DNA of 54,915 nt from Chara braunii. Taxonomy: Eukaryota > Streptophyta > Charophyceae > Charales > Characeae. The stretch spans positions 890,728 through 945,642 of the forward strand of contig BFEA01000480.1 of NCBI GenBank assembly GCA_003427395.1, written 5' to 3'. The notes under the pieces were generated by a model. That model was not told the DNA's origin and made no database searches. It worked only from the letters and a program-made list of their open reading frames with translations. This document shows, in pieces, positions 42,072 through 52,727 of this stretch. Position 1 is the first letter of the stretch; every line of letters begins with the position of its first letter. The position numbers and the translations under genes are program-made.

Positions 42072-43996
42072 TCTCGCTATTGAACAAGTCTCATTCGCAA
42101 CTTTGGTTTTCAACCAGTCTAGCTTGCATGCCATCATTTCCAATTATGCAAGTACTGTTTGGCAAATTCAAAAAGCAATACAGTCTTCTTTGGAAATTCA
42201 TGGAAATCCCTAAGACGTCAGTAAACCTCCTTCGAGTGCAGTCAGATTGCATAGGATGTAATGTGCTCATAAGCAAGTGCATCCTACTCATAGCGAACTC
42301 GGCGACATCCTATGTCAGTTCACTGCTCAACAGAGTTCAGTCTAACTCTTAATTCAAACAATGCACTGTATCCGGGGTATTGTTATGCAGTAAATGTGAC
42401 ATAAGTTGAAAGAGAATAGATCAAGAGCAGGTGAAAACAGACTCAAGAAAGTACTTAGTGTCGAATACAGGATGCAATATATTTGGGATCAGACTCGGTG
42501 CAGAAAGCAAGACACTGTCTACGTGAGAAAGGATTCAACGCAGGGAAACAAATTTTCTTGTGAAGGAAAATTAGAGTCGTAGATCAGCTTTATCATGGTA
42601 CCCAGTTGTTGTTTAACTCTTTCATCTTTGTAGCTCGATTTTATTTCAGTAAGTTCAACTAAAACTACAAAAAAATCCAAATCAACTCTTTGGTGAGTTT
42701 TAACAAAGTTCAGATAAGTTTTCAGTGAATTTTCAGCAGGAGATCAGATCTGTTCAGCAATGAGTTCTCAGTACAAAGTTCGGATAAGTTTTCAGCGAGT
42801 TTTCAACAGAAAGTTCAGAGTCAGTAAAACCAGTTTTCATGCAGTTTTACACTAACTGATAAAATATTGATTTTAACAAGTTCAATACATGATCAGTGAA
42901 TCTAGTTCCCTGTTAGTGAGCTCAGTTGTAGCCTCGTTGGATTCCTCCCAAATTTAGTTTAGTAAGTTCAGTGAGTTCTGTTTCGTCTCAGAAAATTCAT
43001 TTTAATGTGACGAGTTTATTTCAGACCTTGTGAAAATAGCGAATCTCAACTAATTTATATCCAATTAAGTGAATCCAGCTCGATCTTAGTAAGTCCGAAT
43101 CAGTCTTAGTGAACTCCACTTAGTTTCCAGTGAATTCAACCCAGTATTGGTAAGCTCGGATCAACTTAAGTGGGTTCCGTTTTCAGTTTCAATAAGTCCG
43201 GACTCAGTGGACTCAATCATGGCCTGAGTTTACTCTCAGCGGATCCTATTATGATGAGACATAATGTTGGTCACAACGGGTAGTCCTGGCGACAGCAGCG
43301 GCGGTACTAGCCATAGAGGGTGGTTATGGTGGTAGTAACGATGACGCTGGTCACGACTAACATTTACGGTGACAATAACGATGATGATGGCCACAACGGG
43401 AGTTCCCGATGGCAGCAGCAACGATGTTGGTCACAACAGACAATTCTGGGTGATAATAAAAATAGTGTACGTCATAGCGGACTTTTCTGGTGAAAGAAAG
43501 GACAACGCAGTGAGTGTCACTGATATTCAGTAAGACCGATCATGGAATAAGTAAGTAGCCTCAAGATCAATAATTATTTTGAGGGCAGTGGACTCAAAAC
43601 AAGATCTTCTTGAGGAGGACAGATATCTCGAACAAAGAAGACTCATGACTTGAACACAGTCATCAGATACAGGCCGCAGTGGACCTTTTCTCGAGTACAG
43701 GCCAACACTATGCGAACTCGCTCAAGGATCATTGGACAACATACTAACCATTGTCTAATCTCTAAGTATGACATAATCTTATGAGAGGAGAGAGAGTTGA
43801 CTATAGTGACGATGGTCCTATGTCCATGTGTTCGTTTTTCACCTTGATGCGATAAAGAGCTCTCCTCTCCTCTTATATGATCATCGATCATATCTTTGTC
43901 TTGAGTTAGTTAGTCTTGGTTTGTTCTGTTTAGCATGGCTTGATGATTGTGCTTCTTGGTGATCTTGTCGAAGTTCTCAAAATTAGTAACTTGGCA
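42072..43996 (+). repeat. 1.97-kb tandem unit, copy B
   Basis: Copy of the unit without the insertion. It shows many substitutions against copy A, so the duplication is not recent. Similarity ends near AACTTGG at 43,995. Confidence 0.85.
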
Positions 43997-44282
43997 AAAT
44001 TGATACATGTATGAAACACCAGAGTTCTATGATTATTATTTGCATGATATTTGTTCTTCCGAATCAAAATAAAAGATACCTAAGACCGGGGAGCGGCGAA
44101 AACCGCAATTAAAAGGTCTCGCTCAAAGCCGAACACACACAACAGGAAAGAATTTGCTTCATTTAATTTATTTTATTTTTTATAAAAATTATCAAAATCC
44201 TGTGTGACAGTCTGTTGACTTTCTGGTTGCCCGAGGTCGCCAGACTGGAAAAAGTACAACAGCGGTTCGACTGGTAGCCTAT

Positions 44283-44851
44283 AAAAATTATGGAAAAAAA
44301 AAATTATGAAGAAAAATAAAATAAACAACATTTGTCAGAGCATCACATCCCAATTCCTCATCAAATATGAAACAAAATAAAATACTGAAAATCAAAATTA
44401 TAATAAAAAAATAAAAAATAAAAAAAGAACAAAAAATCATAAGTGAGTGAGCACGTTTTTAATACCGCCATCTTTTACGATTTGTTTTTTTTTTCTTTTA
44501 CACAACGAAATGCCTTGGCGATTTTTTGCGTCCCACAATAAAGTGAAAACAAAAGGTAAAAATTGAAAAAAAAACCAAAATAGTAAGTGGGCGAAAACGT
44601 TTTGACATCGTTACCTTTGGCGATTTTTTATTTTTGTTTGACTCGGCAATATGAGTTCAAAATTTATACGCACATACCTTGCATCATAGAAAACTCACAA
44701 AAAAAAAAAAAAAAAAAGCTTATTTCTAGGCAGCGAAATAATTTTTTGTGGAGGCCGAACGCCTTCGGATTCGGACCCTGAACAGTACACCGAAAGTTCG
44801 TAGTGCTAAGGTGAGCACAGACACCTCCGTACAAACGAGTTGGTGACCCTG
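44283..44851 (+). mobile_element. (TA)n-flanked CAGGGT-end element, copy 1 (5' truncated)
   Basis: Aligns with the inner and right parts of copy 2 and ends TTGGTGACCCTG followed by (TA)n. The left end is missing. Confidence 0.65.
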
Positions 44852-44876
44852 TATATATATATATATATATATTTGA

Positions 44877-44911
<35 letters not shown>

Positions 44912-44931
44912 TATATATATATACATATATA

Positions 44932-45666
44932 CAGGGTAACCGGCATTCGGGACGGGCCGAACGCCCGAACATATGGGACCCCTCGGGAATGCGTTCGGCC
45001 GTTCAGGTCGAACGCGGACCCAAAAAAAAAAAAAAAAAAAAAAAAGTCATCAAATAAATCTGAAAAAAAATATGTTATGGAGAAAAATAAATTAAACAAG
45101 ATTTGCCTGAGCATTACATTCGAATTCCTTACCAAATTCGAAATAAAAATAAAATACGAAAAACAAATACTAATAATAAAAATAAATAAAAATAAAAAGA
45201 TAATTAAATTTAGTGAATGCGCGAGCATGTTTTCGACACCGCCATCTTTGGCGTTTTTTTTTTTTTTTTTTTGCATAGCAAAATGCCCTGAAAATTTACA
45301 CATGTGTACTTCACATAATACAAAACCCACTAAAAAAGTTTCAAAAAAATAATAAAATTGTTTAGACCCGGAACTAAAGTGAAAACAAAAAGTAAAAAGT
45401 GAAAAAATACGTGGGCGAGCACGTTTTGACACCGCCATCTTTGGTGATTTTTAATTCTTATATGGCTTAGCCAAATGACTTGAAAATTTACACGCATGTA
45501 CCTCACGTCATACAAAACGCACAAAAAAACATTCAAAAAACAATATATATTTTTCGGCCCCGAAATAAGCTTTGGCGGGGGACGAATGCGGTCGTACAGG
45601 TCCCCGAACGCCCGTACGTACGGAGGTCTGCCCGGGGACCTCCGTATGTACGGGCTGGTGACCCTG
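44932..45666 (+). mobile_element. (TA)n-flanked CAGGGT-end element, copy 2 (735 bp)
   Basis: Starts CAGGGTAACCGGC and ends GCTGGTGACCCTG: inverted ends with about 11 of 13 matches, each next to (TA)n. GC-rich ends are packed with GAACGCCCGAACG-type words and the centre is A-rich. Inside, ACACCGCCATCTTTGG and CTGAAAATTTACAC-type sequence occurs twice, 194 bp apart. No ORF for a transposase, so it is non-autonomous. Confidence 0.8.
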
Positions 45667-45692
45667 TATATATATGTATATAAGTATACATA

Positions 45693-46414
45693 CAGGGTTA
45701 TCGGCGTTCAGGACGGGCCGAGCGCCCGAACCCGAACGCGCGAACGTACGGGACATTGTATATATACGTACATGTTTCAAAAAATTCCTAAAAAAACATA
45801 TGTTATGGAGAAAAATATACTAAACAACATTTGTCAGGGCAGTACATCCAAATTCTTTACCAAATTTGAATTAAAAAGCAAATACAGAAAATAAACACTA
45901 TGATAAAAATAAGAAAAAATAAAAAGAGAATTAAGATGAGTGAGTGTGCCAGCACCTTTTCGACACCGCCATCTTTGCCGATTTTTAATTATTGTTTGGC
46001 ATTGACAAATGCCCTGAAAATTTATAGATATGTAGTTTACTTAATTAGTAACTCGTTAAAAAAATTTTAAAAAATAATAATTTTGTTTAGGCCCCGAAAT
46101 AAAGTGAAAATAAAAATTTTTAAGTGAAAAAAAATAAAATAGTGATTGGGCGAGCATGTTTTGACACCCCTATCTTTGACGATTTTTAATGTTTTTTTGG
46201 ATTAGCAGAATAACTTAAAAATTTATAGGCATCCAGGTTGTATCATGAAAAACTTACAAAAAAATATTCAGAAAAAAAACCTTCTTTTTAGGCTACGAAA
46301 CAGGTTTTGGCGGGGGCCGAACCTGGAGGTGTTCGGCCGCCGGACGAGACCCCGAACGCCCAAACGTTTAGGGGCCAGCCCGGGGGCCCCCGAACGTTCG
46401 GTCAGGTAATCCTG
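45693..46414 (+). mobile_element. (TA)n-flanked CAGGGT-end element, copy 3 (722 bp)
   Basis: Starts CAGGGTTATCGGCG after TATACATA and ends GTCAGGTAATCCTG before (TA)n. Internal dimer present, period about 200 bp. Confidence 0.78.
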
Positions 46415-46448
<34 letters not shown>

Positions 46449-46452
46449 TATA

Positions 46453-46512
46453 TATCGTTTGTTGTCCTCTTCTCTCTCTCTGCCTACGGTTTACCGGACA
46501 GTTCTGTTTGTG

Positions 46513-46525
<13 letters not shown>
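46453..46525 (-). repeat. F repeat fragment in (TA)n
   Basis: CGTTTGTTGTCCTCTTCTCT then CTCTCTGCC and TTCTGTTTGTGAC. Reverse of the F units at 47,015-47,800. Confidence 0.75.
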
Positions 46526-46548
<23 letters not shown>

Positions 46549-46550
<2 letters not shown>

Positions 46551-47014
46551 AAGTTGCCAGGCCGAACGTACTGAGGCCCCTAAGCTGACCCCCGAACGTT
46601 CGGGGATCCGGGTCCCCATACGGGGCCTGAACTCGAAGGGGTTTGGACTCCGCAAAAACTTATTTTGGTATCTACAAATTATTATTTTCTTCTGCTTTTG
46701 TTTTTGTGAGTTCTCTGTAATGTAAGCTACCTGTCTCTCAATTTTGAAGTCATTCTGTAGAGCCAAACAATAATGAAAAATCGGCAAAGATGATGGTGTC
46801 AAAACTTGCTTTCCCACTAACTAATTTCTGTTTTTTCTCTCTTCACTTTTTGTTTTCCCTTTATTTCGGGGCCTGAAAAAAAATTATTATTTTTTCAAAC
46901 TTTATTTGTAGGTTCTGTATTATGTAAGATACATATGTATAAAATTTCATGGCATTTGACAAATCCAAAAAAACACGAAAAATCGCCAAAGATGGCGGTG
47001 TCAAAAACTTGCTC
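46549..47014 (-). mobile_element. (TA)n-flanked CAGGGT-end element, copy 4 (inverted, truncated)
   Basis: Begins CAAAGTTGCCAGGCCGAACG (a worn form of the right end, reversed) and has AAATCGGCAAAGATGATGGT and AATCGCCAAAGATGGCGGTG, the internal dimer on the other strand. It stops where the F array begins. Confidence 0.7.
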
Positions 47015-47800
47015 GACCTGACCGGAAAAAAACGTAGCAGGAAGCTAGCGAAGTCGTAGCATATATCGTCACAAACAGAACTGCCCGGTAAACCATAGGC
47101 AGACAGAGAGAAGAGGACAATAAACGAGGGGCTGTGACAAGCTGTTTTGTCGGAGTTTCACCAACTCATCAAGAGGCTAAACCCTCAACAGTCTGCAGAA
47201 TCCCCTCACTGATTACACTGTAAATGATAATCTACCTTAACCAAAATCAAAGTAGACTATCACTCACCCACACTAGATGAAAAACTCTACACACTGTGGG
47301 TTCACACCCCATCACAAACCAGCAAAACATCCACGAAACAAAAAAAGGTCTGTCACAACCAAAAAATACACTCCAGACACGCCGCTGGCACTAGAGGCAC
47401 AACATGGCCGCATAGTAACGGCCCGGACCACGGCCGCTCGACCTGACCGAAAAAAACCGTAGCAGGAAGCTAGCGAAGTCGTAGCATATATCGTCACAAA
47501 CAGAACTGCCCGGTAAACCGTAGGCAGAGAGAGAGAAGAGGACAACAAATGAGGGGTTGTGACAAACTGTTTCGTCGGAGTTTCNGTCGGAGTTTCTCCG
47601 ACTCATCAGGAGGCTGAACCCTCAACAGTCTGCAGAATCCCCTCACTAATTACACTGTAAATGATAATCTACCTTAACCAAAATCAAAGTAGACTATCAC
47701 TCACCCACACCAGATGGAAAACTCTACAGACTGTGGGTTCACACCCGTTCAAAAACCAGCAAAACATCCACGAAACAAAGAAAGGTCTGTATATCAGTGA
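47015..47800 (+). repeat. F repeat, two tandem units of about 426 bp
   Basis: GACCTGACCGGAAAAAAACG starts at 47,015 and, with changes, at 47,441. Each unit has TCGTCACAAACAGAACTGCC, GAGAGAAGAGGACAA, GTCGGAGTTTC and CTGCAGAATCCCCTCAC. An N is at 47,585. Non-coding. Confidence 0.8.
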
Positions 47801-48027
47801 AACTCCGACGAAACAATTTGTCACAGCCCCTCGTTTGTTGTCCTCTTCTCTCTCTCTGCCAGCGGTTTACCGGGCAGTTCTGTTTGTGACGATATATATA
47901 TATATATATAGGGTTCAGCCTCCTGATTAGTTGGTGAAACTCCGATGAAACAGTTTGTCACAACCCCTCGTTTGTTGTCCTCTTCTCTCTCTCTGCCTAC
48001 GGTTTATCGGGCAGTTATGTTTGTGAC

Positions 48028-48070
<43 letters not shown>

Positions 48071-48179
48071 AAACTCTGACGAAACAGTTTGTCACAGCCC
48101 CTCGTTTGTTGTCCTCTTCTCTCTCTCTGCCTACGGTTTACTGGGCAGTTCTATTTGTGACGATATATATATATATATA
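47801..48179 (-). repeat. F repeat, three inverted partial units separated by (TA)n
   Basis: GTGAAACTC then CGACGAAACAGTTTGTCACA and TTGTTGTCCTCTTCTCTCTC recur near 47,800, 47,935 and 48,064; each ends GTTTGTGACGA and (TA)n. The opposed orientation to 47,015-47,800 makes a large inverted repeat. Confidence 0.78.
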
Positions 48180-48967
48180 CAGGGTAACCGGCGTTCGGGA
48201 CGGGCCGAACGCCCGAACCCGAACGCCCGAACGTATGGGACCCCTTGGGGATGCCGAGCACTCACTACAGGGTAACCGACGTTCGGGACAAGCCGAACGC
48301 GACCCCCCCCCCAAAAAAAAAAAAAAAAAAAAAGTCATCAAAAAAATCTGAAAAAATGATATGTTATGGAGAAAAATAAATTGAACAATATTTGCCTGAG
48401 CATGACATCCGAATTCCTTAGCAAATTTGAAATACAAATAAAATACGGAAAACAAATACTAATAAGAATAAAAAATAATAATAATAAATAAATAGATTTA
48501 GTGAGTGCGCGACCATGTTTTCGACACCGCTATCTTTGGCGAGTTTTCATTTTTATTTTGGTGTAGCTAAATGCCCTGAAAATTTATAGATGTGTACTTC
48601 ACATAATACAAAACCCACTAAAAATTTTTCAAAAAATAATAAAATTGTTTAGACCCCGAACTAAAGTGATAACAAAAAGTAAAAAGTGAAAAAATACGTG
48701 GGTGAGCACGTTTTGACACCGACATCTTTGGCGATTTTTAATTCTTAGTTCGATTCGCCAAAAGACTTGAAAATTTACAGACATGTACCTCACGTCATAG
48801 AAAACCCACAAAAAAACAATTCAGAAAAAAATATATATTTTTAGGCCCTTAAATAATTTTTGGAGGGGGCCGAACACCGTCGGGTTCGGACCCCGTACGG
48901 GACCCTGAACGCCCGTACGTACGGAGGTCTGCCTTGGGACCTCCGTACGTACGGTCTGGTGACCCTG
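48180..48967 (+). mobile_element. (TA)n-flanked CAGGGT-end element, copy 5 (788 bp)
   Basis: Starts CAGGGTAACCGGCGTTCGGG and ends GTCTGGTGACCCTG. An extra CAGGGTAACCGACGTTCGGG at 48,267 shows a second left end nested inside. The Penelope-like element lies directly to the right. Confidence 0.8.
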
Positions 48968-48975
48968 TATATATA

Positions 48976-49550
48976 TAGGTAGGGGGCACCGCTTTTTCTG
49001 CCCTGCTATACTGACGAAGGGTACCGGGTCACGTCTGTCCCCTTAGCTCGGTAATGATTCAAAGTAGGAGGGGGTGGGGTCGGCCTGTTTCTTGTAGGCG
49101 TTGAGTAGACTCTGTTTTCGAGTAGTTTTACTCTCTAGCTGCATTCTTATAAGTTGCAATATGATAACTCGGTTCTCATCTCCGTCGCTTAGAAGACCCT
49201 TAACGATTCCGGCTCTGGCGGTCGGATGAAACATGTAGGGTCGACCGCCAGTAACTCGGACCTGGGTTTTGACAACTACGAGCTGTTATGCTCATGATTC
49301 GGTTCGAGCTTTGGGTTGTGCTTCATTCTAATTTTATGCCCTCGCGTTCGGGAGAATTCGTTTGTCATCTTCGTAAACTTTCTGAATGCTGAGCTATGTC
49401 CTTCTTGCTCTGGTCAGTCCTTCTCGTTGAACTGTGTATTGCCTGTCGTCAACCTCTGAATGTTGAGCCTTGTCCTTTCTCGTTGAACTATGTGTTGCCT
49501 GTCATATCACTTTGCTTGGTTCTGCTTCATTGACAGCACTTGGTATACTA
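48976..49550 (+). repeat. Left pseudo-LTR of the Penelope-like element
   Basis: Matches 54,106-54,704 closely from TAGGTAGGGGGCACCG to TTGGTATACTA. The right copy has 24 extra bases near 54,233. Direct pseudo-LTRs arise in Penelope elements from tandem insertion. The copy starts right after (TA)n. Confidence 0.9.
49195..49242 (+). ncRNA. Hammerhead ribozyme relic (left pseudo-LTR)
   Basis: Stem I GACCC (49,195-49,199) pairs with GGGTC (49,238-49,242). The core box at 49,200-49,206 reads TTAACGA against CUGANGA (two transitions). Stem II pairs around CCGGC; then GAAA (49,228-49,231), a one-pair stem III (CATG), and TA as the cleavage triplet end (GUA). Two core changes and a T-T mismatch at the base of stem II predict little or no activity. 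Confidence 0.6.
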
Positions 49551-49648
49551 CCATCTATTCCACTACGTAACCTCCGTAGAGATAATACTACGAGAGTGTG
49601 GCTAGTAGACTGTGAGGCATACCGTGTCATTGTGTTTCGTCAGGCACC

Positions 49649-50542
49649 ATGTCTGGTCAATTCCCTTCTCGCGGTTGCTACAAATGCGGTTCTCCTACTC
49701 ATTTTCAGCGTGAGTGTCCTCGTCGGAGCTATGGTCGTGGATACGCTATGGGTGCGAATGCTACGCCTATGCTGACCCTACCTGCTCCGACCTCTACCTC
49801 GTCTAACGTAGGCTACGCAGTTTCGAACAACCAGGCTGCCTTTCTCTCTTCTGGCTACCCGAATCCATTCGGACGATCGAACTTCTGGCGTGCTAATCAG
49901 GAGAAGTTGGACCGTTGTTTCGCAAAAACAGTGGCTGATGAAGAGAAAGAAGCTGAGAGGAAAGAGGAGGAAAAACGGAACAAAATACTAAAAGAAGAAG
50001 AAGAACGTAAGGAGGAGTGGAGGAAGGAGCGTGAGCGGCTGGAAGCTGAAATAACTGATAGACTTGACAAGCGCATGGAGGAAAAGAATAGTTGCAGGCT
50101 AAAGGAGAAGGGCAGTGATGATGTAGCCCTTAAGGAAGAATTGGAGAAGATCCGTAAGGAAAACGAGAAACTCAGGAGCGTGTTAACCTCGGGTGATGGG
50201 GTCGATGGGACCACCAATGTCTCCAAGCTGCAGGTGGAACTAGCTTTTTTTAGAAGACAAGTTCTGGCGAAAAGAGTTATGGAAGACGATGTATTCGCGA
50301 TGAAGAAGGAAATCGATCAATTGAGGACCTCTGCGCTGGCCAGAGGAAGTTTCCAATCAGAGTTGGATAGCCTACGCTCAGAGGTTAGCCGGCTTAAGAT
50401 CCAAGGAGTTAAGGACCGCGAGCAGGTGGAGCTGTGGAAGAGAGAGGCGTTGAGACCAGGCAACAAGAGGGGAAGCGTTGCCATTGAAACTCCTGAAGTC
50501 TCGAATATGGATCTCCTAGGCCCAGATGGACGGACAATCTAA
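49649..50542 (+). pseudogene. ORF1 of the Penelope-like element: CCHC zinc knuckle and coiled coil
   Basis: Open for 297 residues. Residues 10-23 form a CCHC zinc knuckle (CYKCGSPTHFQREC) as in gag and nucleic-acid chaperones. A low-complexity linker follows, then a long charged coiled coil from about residue 90 (EERKEEWRKERERLEAE). The ATG follows the pseudo-LTR by about 100 bp. A frameshift near 50,520 ends it; the same coil continues in another frame (50,545-50,670). It could package or chaperone the RNA. Gag-like partners are not standard in Penelope elements, which makes it notable. Confidence 0.75.
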
Positions 50543-50544
50543 GT

Positions 50545-51114
50545 GAAACGGACAAATGGAAGAAGGAGTATGCGAAGATGAAAGAAATGCATCGGGGTGC
50601 TAGTCTAGAAGCGGAAGTTCTGAAAGAGAAACGGGCCGTTGCTGAAGGCGAGGTGGTCAAACTCAAAGAATAGATGAAGAAGACTACGATCGTTGACTCT
50701 GCGCATCCACGTGAAGGCGGTGGCACTAACCTTAAGGCTAGACTGGGAGCTGTCGCGGACCGTTCTTCAAGGAAGGGACTAAAAGCGACTCCCGGGCGGG
50801 ATCTTGGTGATGTTGCCGAATGCTCGGATAAGAACAATGATCGCTTCCTCTTTATTGAAGCACAGAAAAAAGATTTGAGAAATTACAAGAAGTCGGGTCT
50901 GGAAATGCTATGCTGCGAAGCTGATCTGAAACTACGTGCGGTCGATCTGATGATTGAGGATATCGCTGAGTGCCGGGTGGACAAGGCATTTGGGAAGAAG
51001 GACGATACGAGCACTAAGGAAGGTAAGCAACCTTCGATTCAGGCGGTCTCGGATGACTCCCCGTCTACCGACGCTATATCTGTGTCTGAGGATGGCAAAT
51101 CTGTGGAGCTTTAG
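50545..51114 (+). pseudogene. ORF1 C-terminal part with a possible SAP-like motif
   Basis: In this frame the coil runs on (SETDKWKKEYAKMKEMHRGA), meets an in-frame TAG at 50,671-50,673, then reads to a TAG at 51,112-51,114. FIEAQKKDLRNYKKSGLEML, then LCCEADLKLRAVDLMIEDIA, has the helix-loop-helix spacing of SAP-like DNA-binding motifs. That reading is weak. ORF2 overlaps or follows at once in a different frame. Confidence 0.45.
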
Positions 51115-51116
51115 GT

Positions 51117-52727
51117 CTGGTTCCCGGACGCGAATACCTTTGGAGATGGGCCCGCTATTGTAGGAAGTTGCGTGAAAGTTGCTTATTGGGAGCTCATGAT
51201 GAGAAGAGGTGTTCTTTGGGGAATGATGATGATGTGTGCTCGGACTTTTTCCTGAGGAATAAAGAGTTTAATGCTTTCTTCAGGATAATTGTTTTGAATC
51301 TGATAATCAGGGATTGTATTCCTTGGGCCGGGAAGCTCCGGGGTTTTGCCGAAAGGGTGTTAACTGATGGTATTGACTTGGAGAATTGTGCTGGGTCATG
51401 GGTGTATGTTCTCATCTCCCCTTGGTCTCGGCATTTGTATATCGGAGCCACTGGTAGATCATTGGCCACCAGATGGAATGAGCATTTGTACCGCTGTCTT
51501 AATCCAGGTGTTATAGATAAAGGGAGAAGGAATCATCGTTTGTATTTTTGGCTTAGGAGATGCGGAATTGCCCAGTTTGTTATGATACCAATCTGTGAAT
51601 GTGAGGCGCGGGATCTGTTTGTGGTAGGCTTTATTCGGTTAATTAACCCGGGATTAAACAGGCGAGATGTGTATTGTAAGGGGAAACGTAAAAGGAAGGG
51701 CAAGAGAGAACGTTGTCGTGAGAAGTTGAGGTCTGGTCATCCCTTAATCAGGTCCGTGATCGAACCTCACTGCGTCTTTAGATCAAACAAGGGGCATGTT
51801 TCGGCGTCCCTGATTCAGAACCTAGATGACTGCCTAAGTAGAGGAGTTTCGTCCATCGAAGTTGCTTGTCATAATGGAGGGCGTCTGGTGGATAATTGGA
51901 AATTGTTAAAAAGGAGGTTTGACACATCCATTGTTTGCGTTGATGGTTTTGTTGGCAGTTTGAAGAAATGTCGTAGCCTTGTTGTCAAGGGAGTTTCTAT
52001 TTTGTTCACTGAGATCATTTCGTTTTGCTCGAAATTAATTTATCTCAAGCCTGTTTTGGCTGAACTGTTGGCTGTGCCGTCGAAACAGAAGGAGCTATAT
52101 GGCTGGGGGTTTGGTAAATTGGTACGTTCCTATTTGGTTATCCGGGCTTTTTCTTCGAAATCGACGCGCTGCTCCCTTCGACTGATGTTATCTGGGGTGT
52201 TGAATAGAAGTTTTGGGGTCAATACCAGGAAAAGGCTGACGGTACGGGTCACGTACGATCATAGGCTAAGTAAATCAGGTATCCGTAAATTTTGAAAAGG
52301 ACTGGTCAAACGATCTGATGTCGCGACGGAGTGGAAGGATATGGTGATGCAACGTGCTAAAGTGGTTTGGGTTAATAATAAGAACATCGGGCAGTTGCTC
52401 TTCAACTTTCGGGAGGTTGCTCAGGCGCGTGATTATGCATGCATTTGTCAATCATATGTTGGGTCATGTGCTGTGTCTGACGGTCATATCTGTTATCGAT
52501 TGAGTAGTGTTGATGATGTTCCAGTTTGGTTGAAAAACAAACGGAATATTGTTGTTCCGGGAACTGTCAATTTGACTAAACGTTTACACAGTGAGCTAGG
52601 TAACGCCTTGCAGGACGTGGGGTTCAAGGTCCCGACCTTTGGGCTATTTGACTTGGTCGGGTGCCTTAATCATACAAAGGATGATGAAGTGGATACTTAC
52701 GTTCGACAGGAGGACGTTGTCGACTAG
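51117..52727 (+). pseudogene. ORF2 N-terminal part: GIY-YIG endonuclease and linker
   Basis: Open from 51,117; an ATG lies at 51,168. Counting from it, residues 77-93 read GSWVYVLISPWSRHLYIG, the GIY-YIG signature (VY 79-80; YIG 91-93). R102 and H106 in TRWNEH fit the catalytic Arg and His. The domain ends LINPGLN (N164). The catalytic Glu expected about ten residues before that Asn seems to be Gly154; E144 or E146 could serve instead. A linker of about 350 residues without known domains follows, with an in-frame TGA at 52,293-52,295 and a TAG at 52,725-52,727. The nuclease would nick the target for priming. Confidence 0.85.

Noticed and set aside
44664-44972. Tyr/Ile-rich frames over (TA)n
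   Set aside because: Translation of TATATA repeats; no biological support.
49011-49017. CTGACGA near the start of the pseudo-LTR as a hammerhead core
   Set aside because: No GAAA and no flanking stems in the right order follow it. The supported hammerhead layout is at 49,195-49,242.
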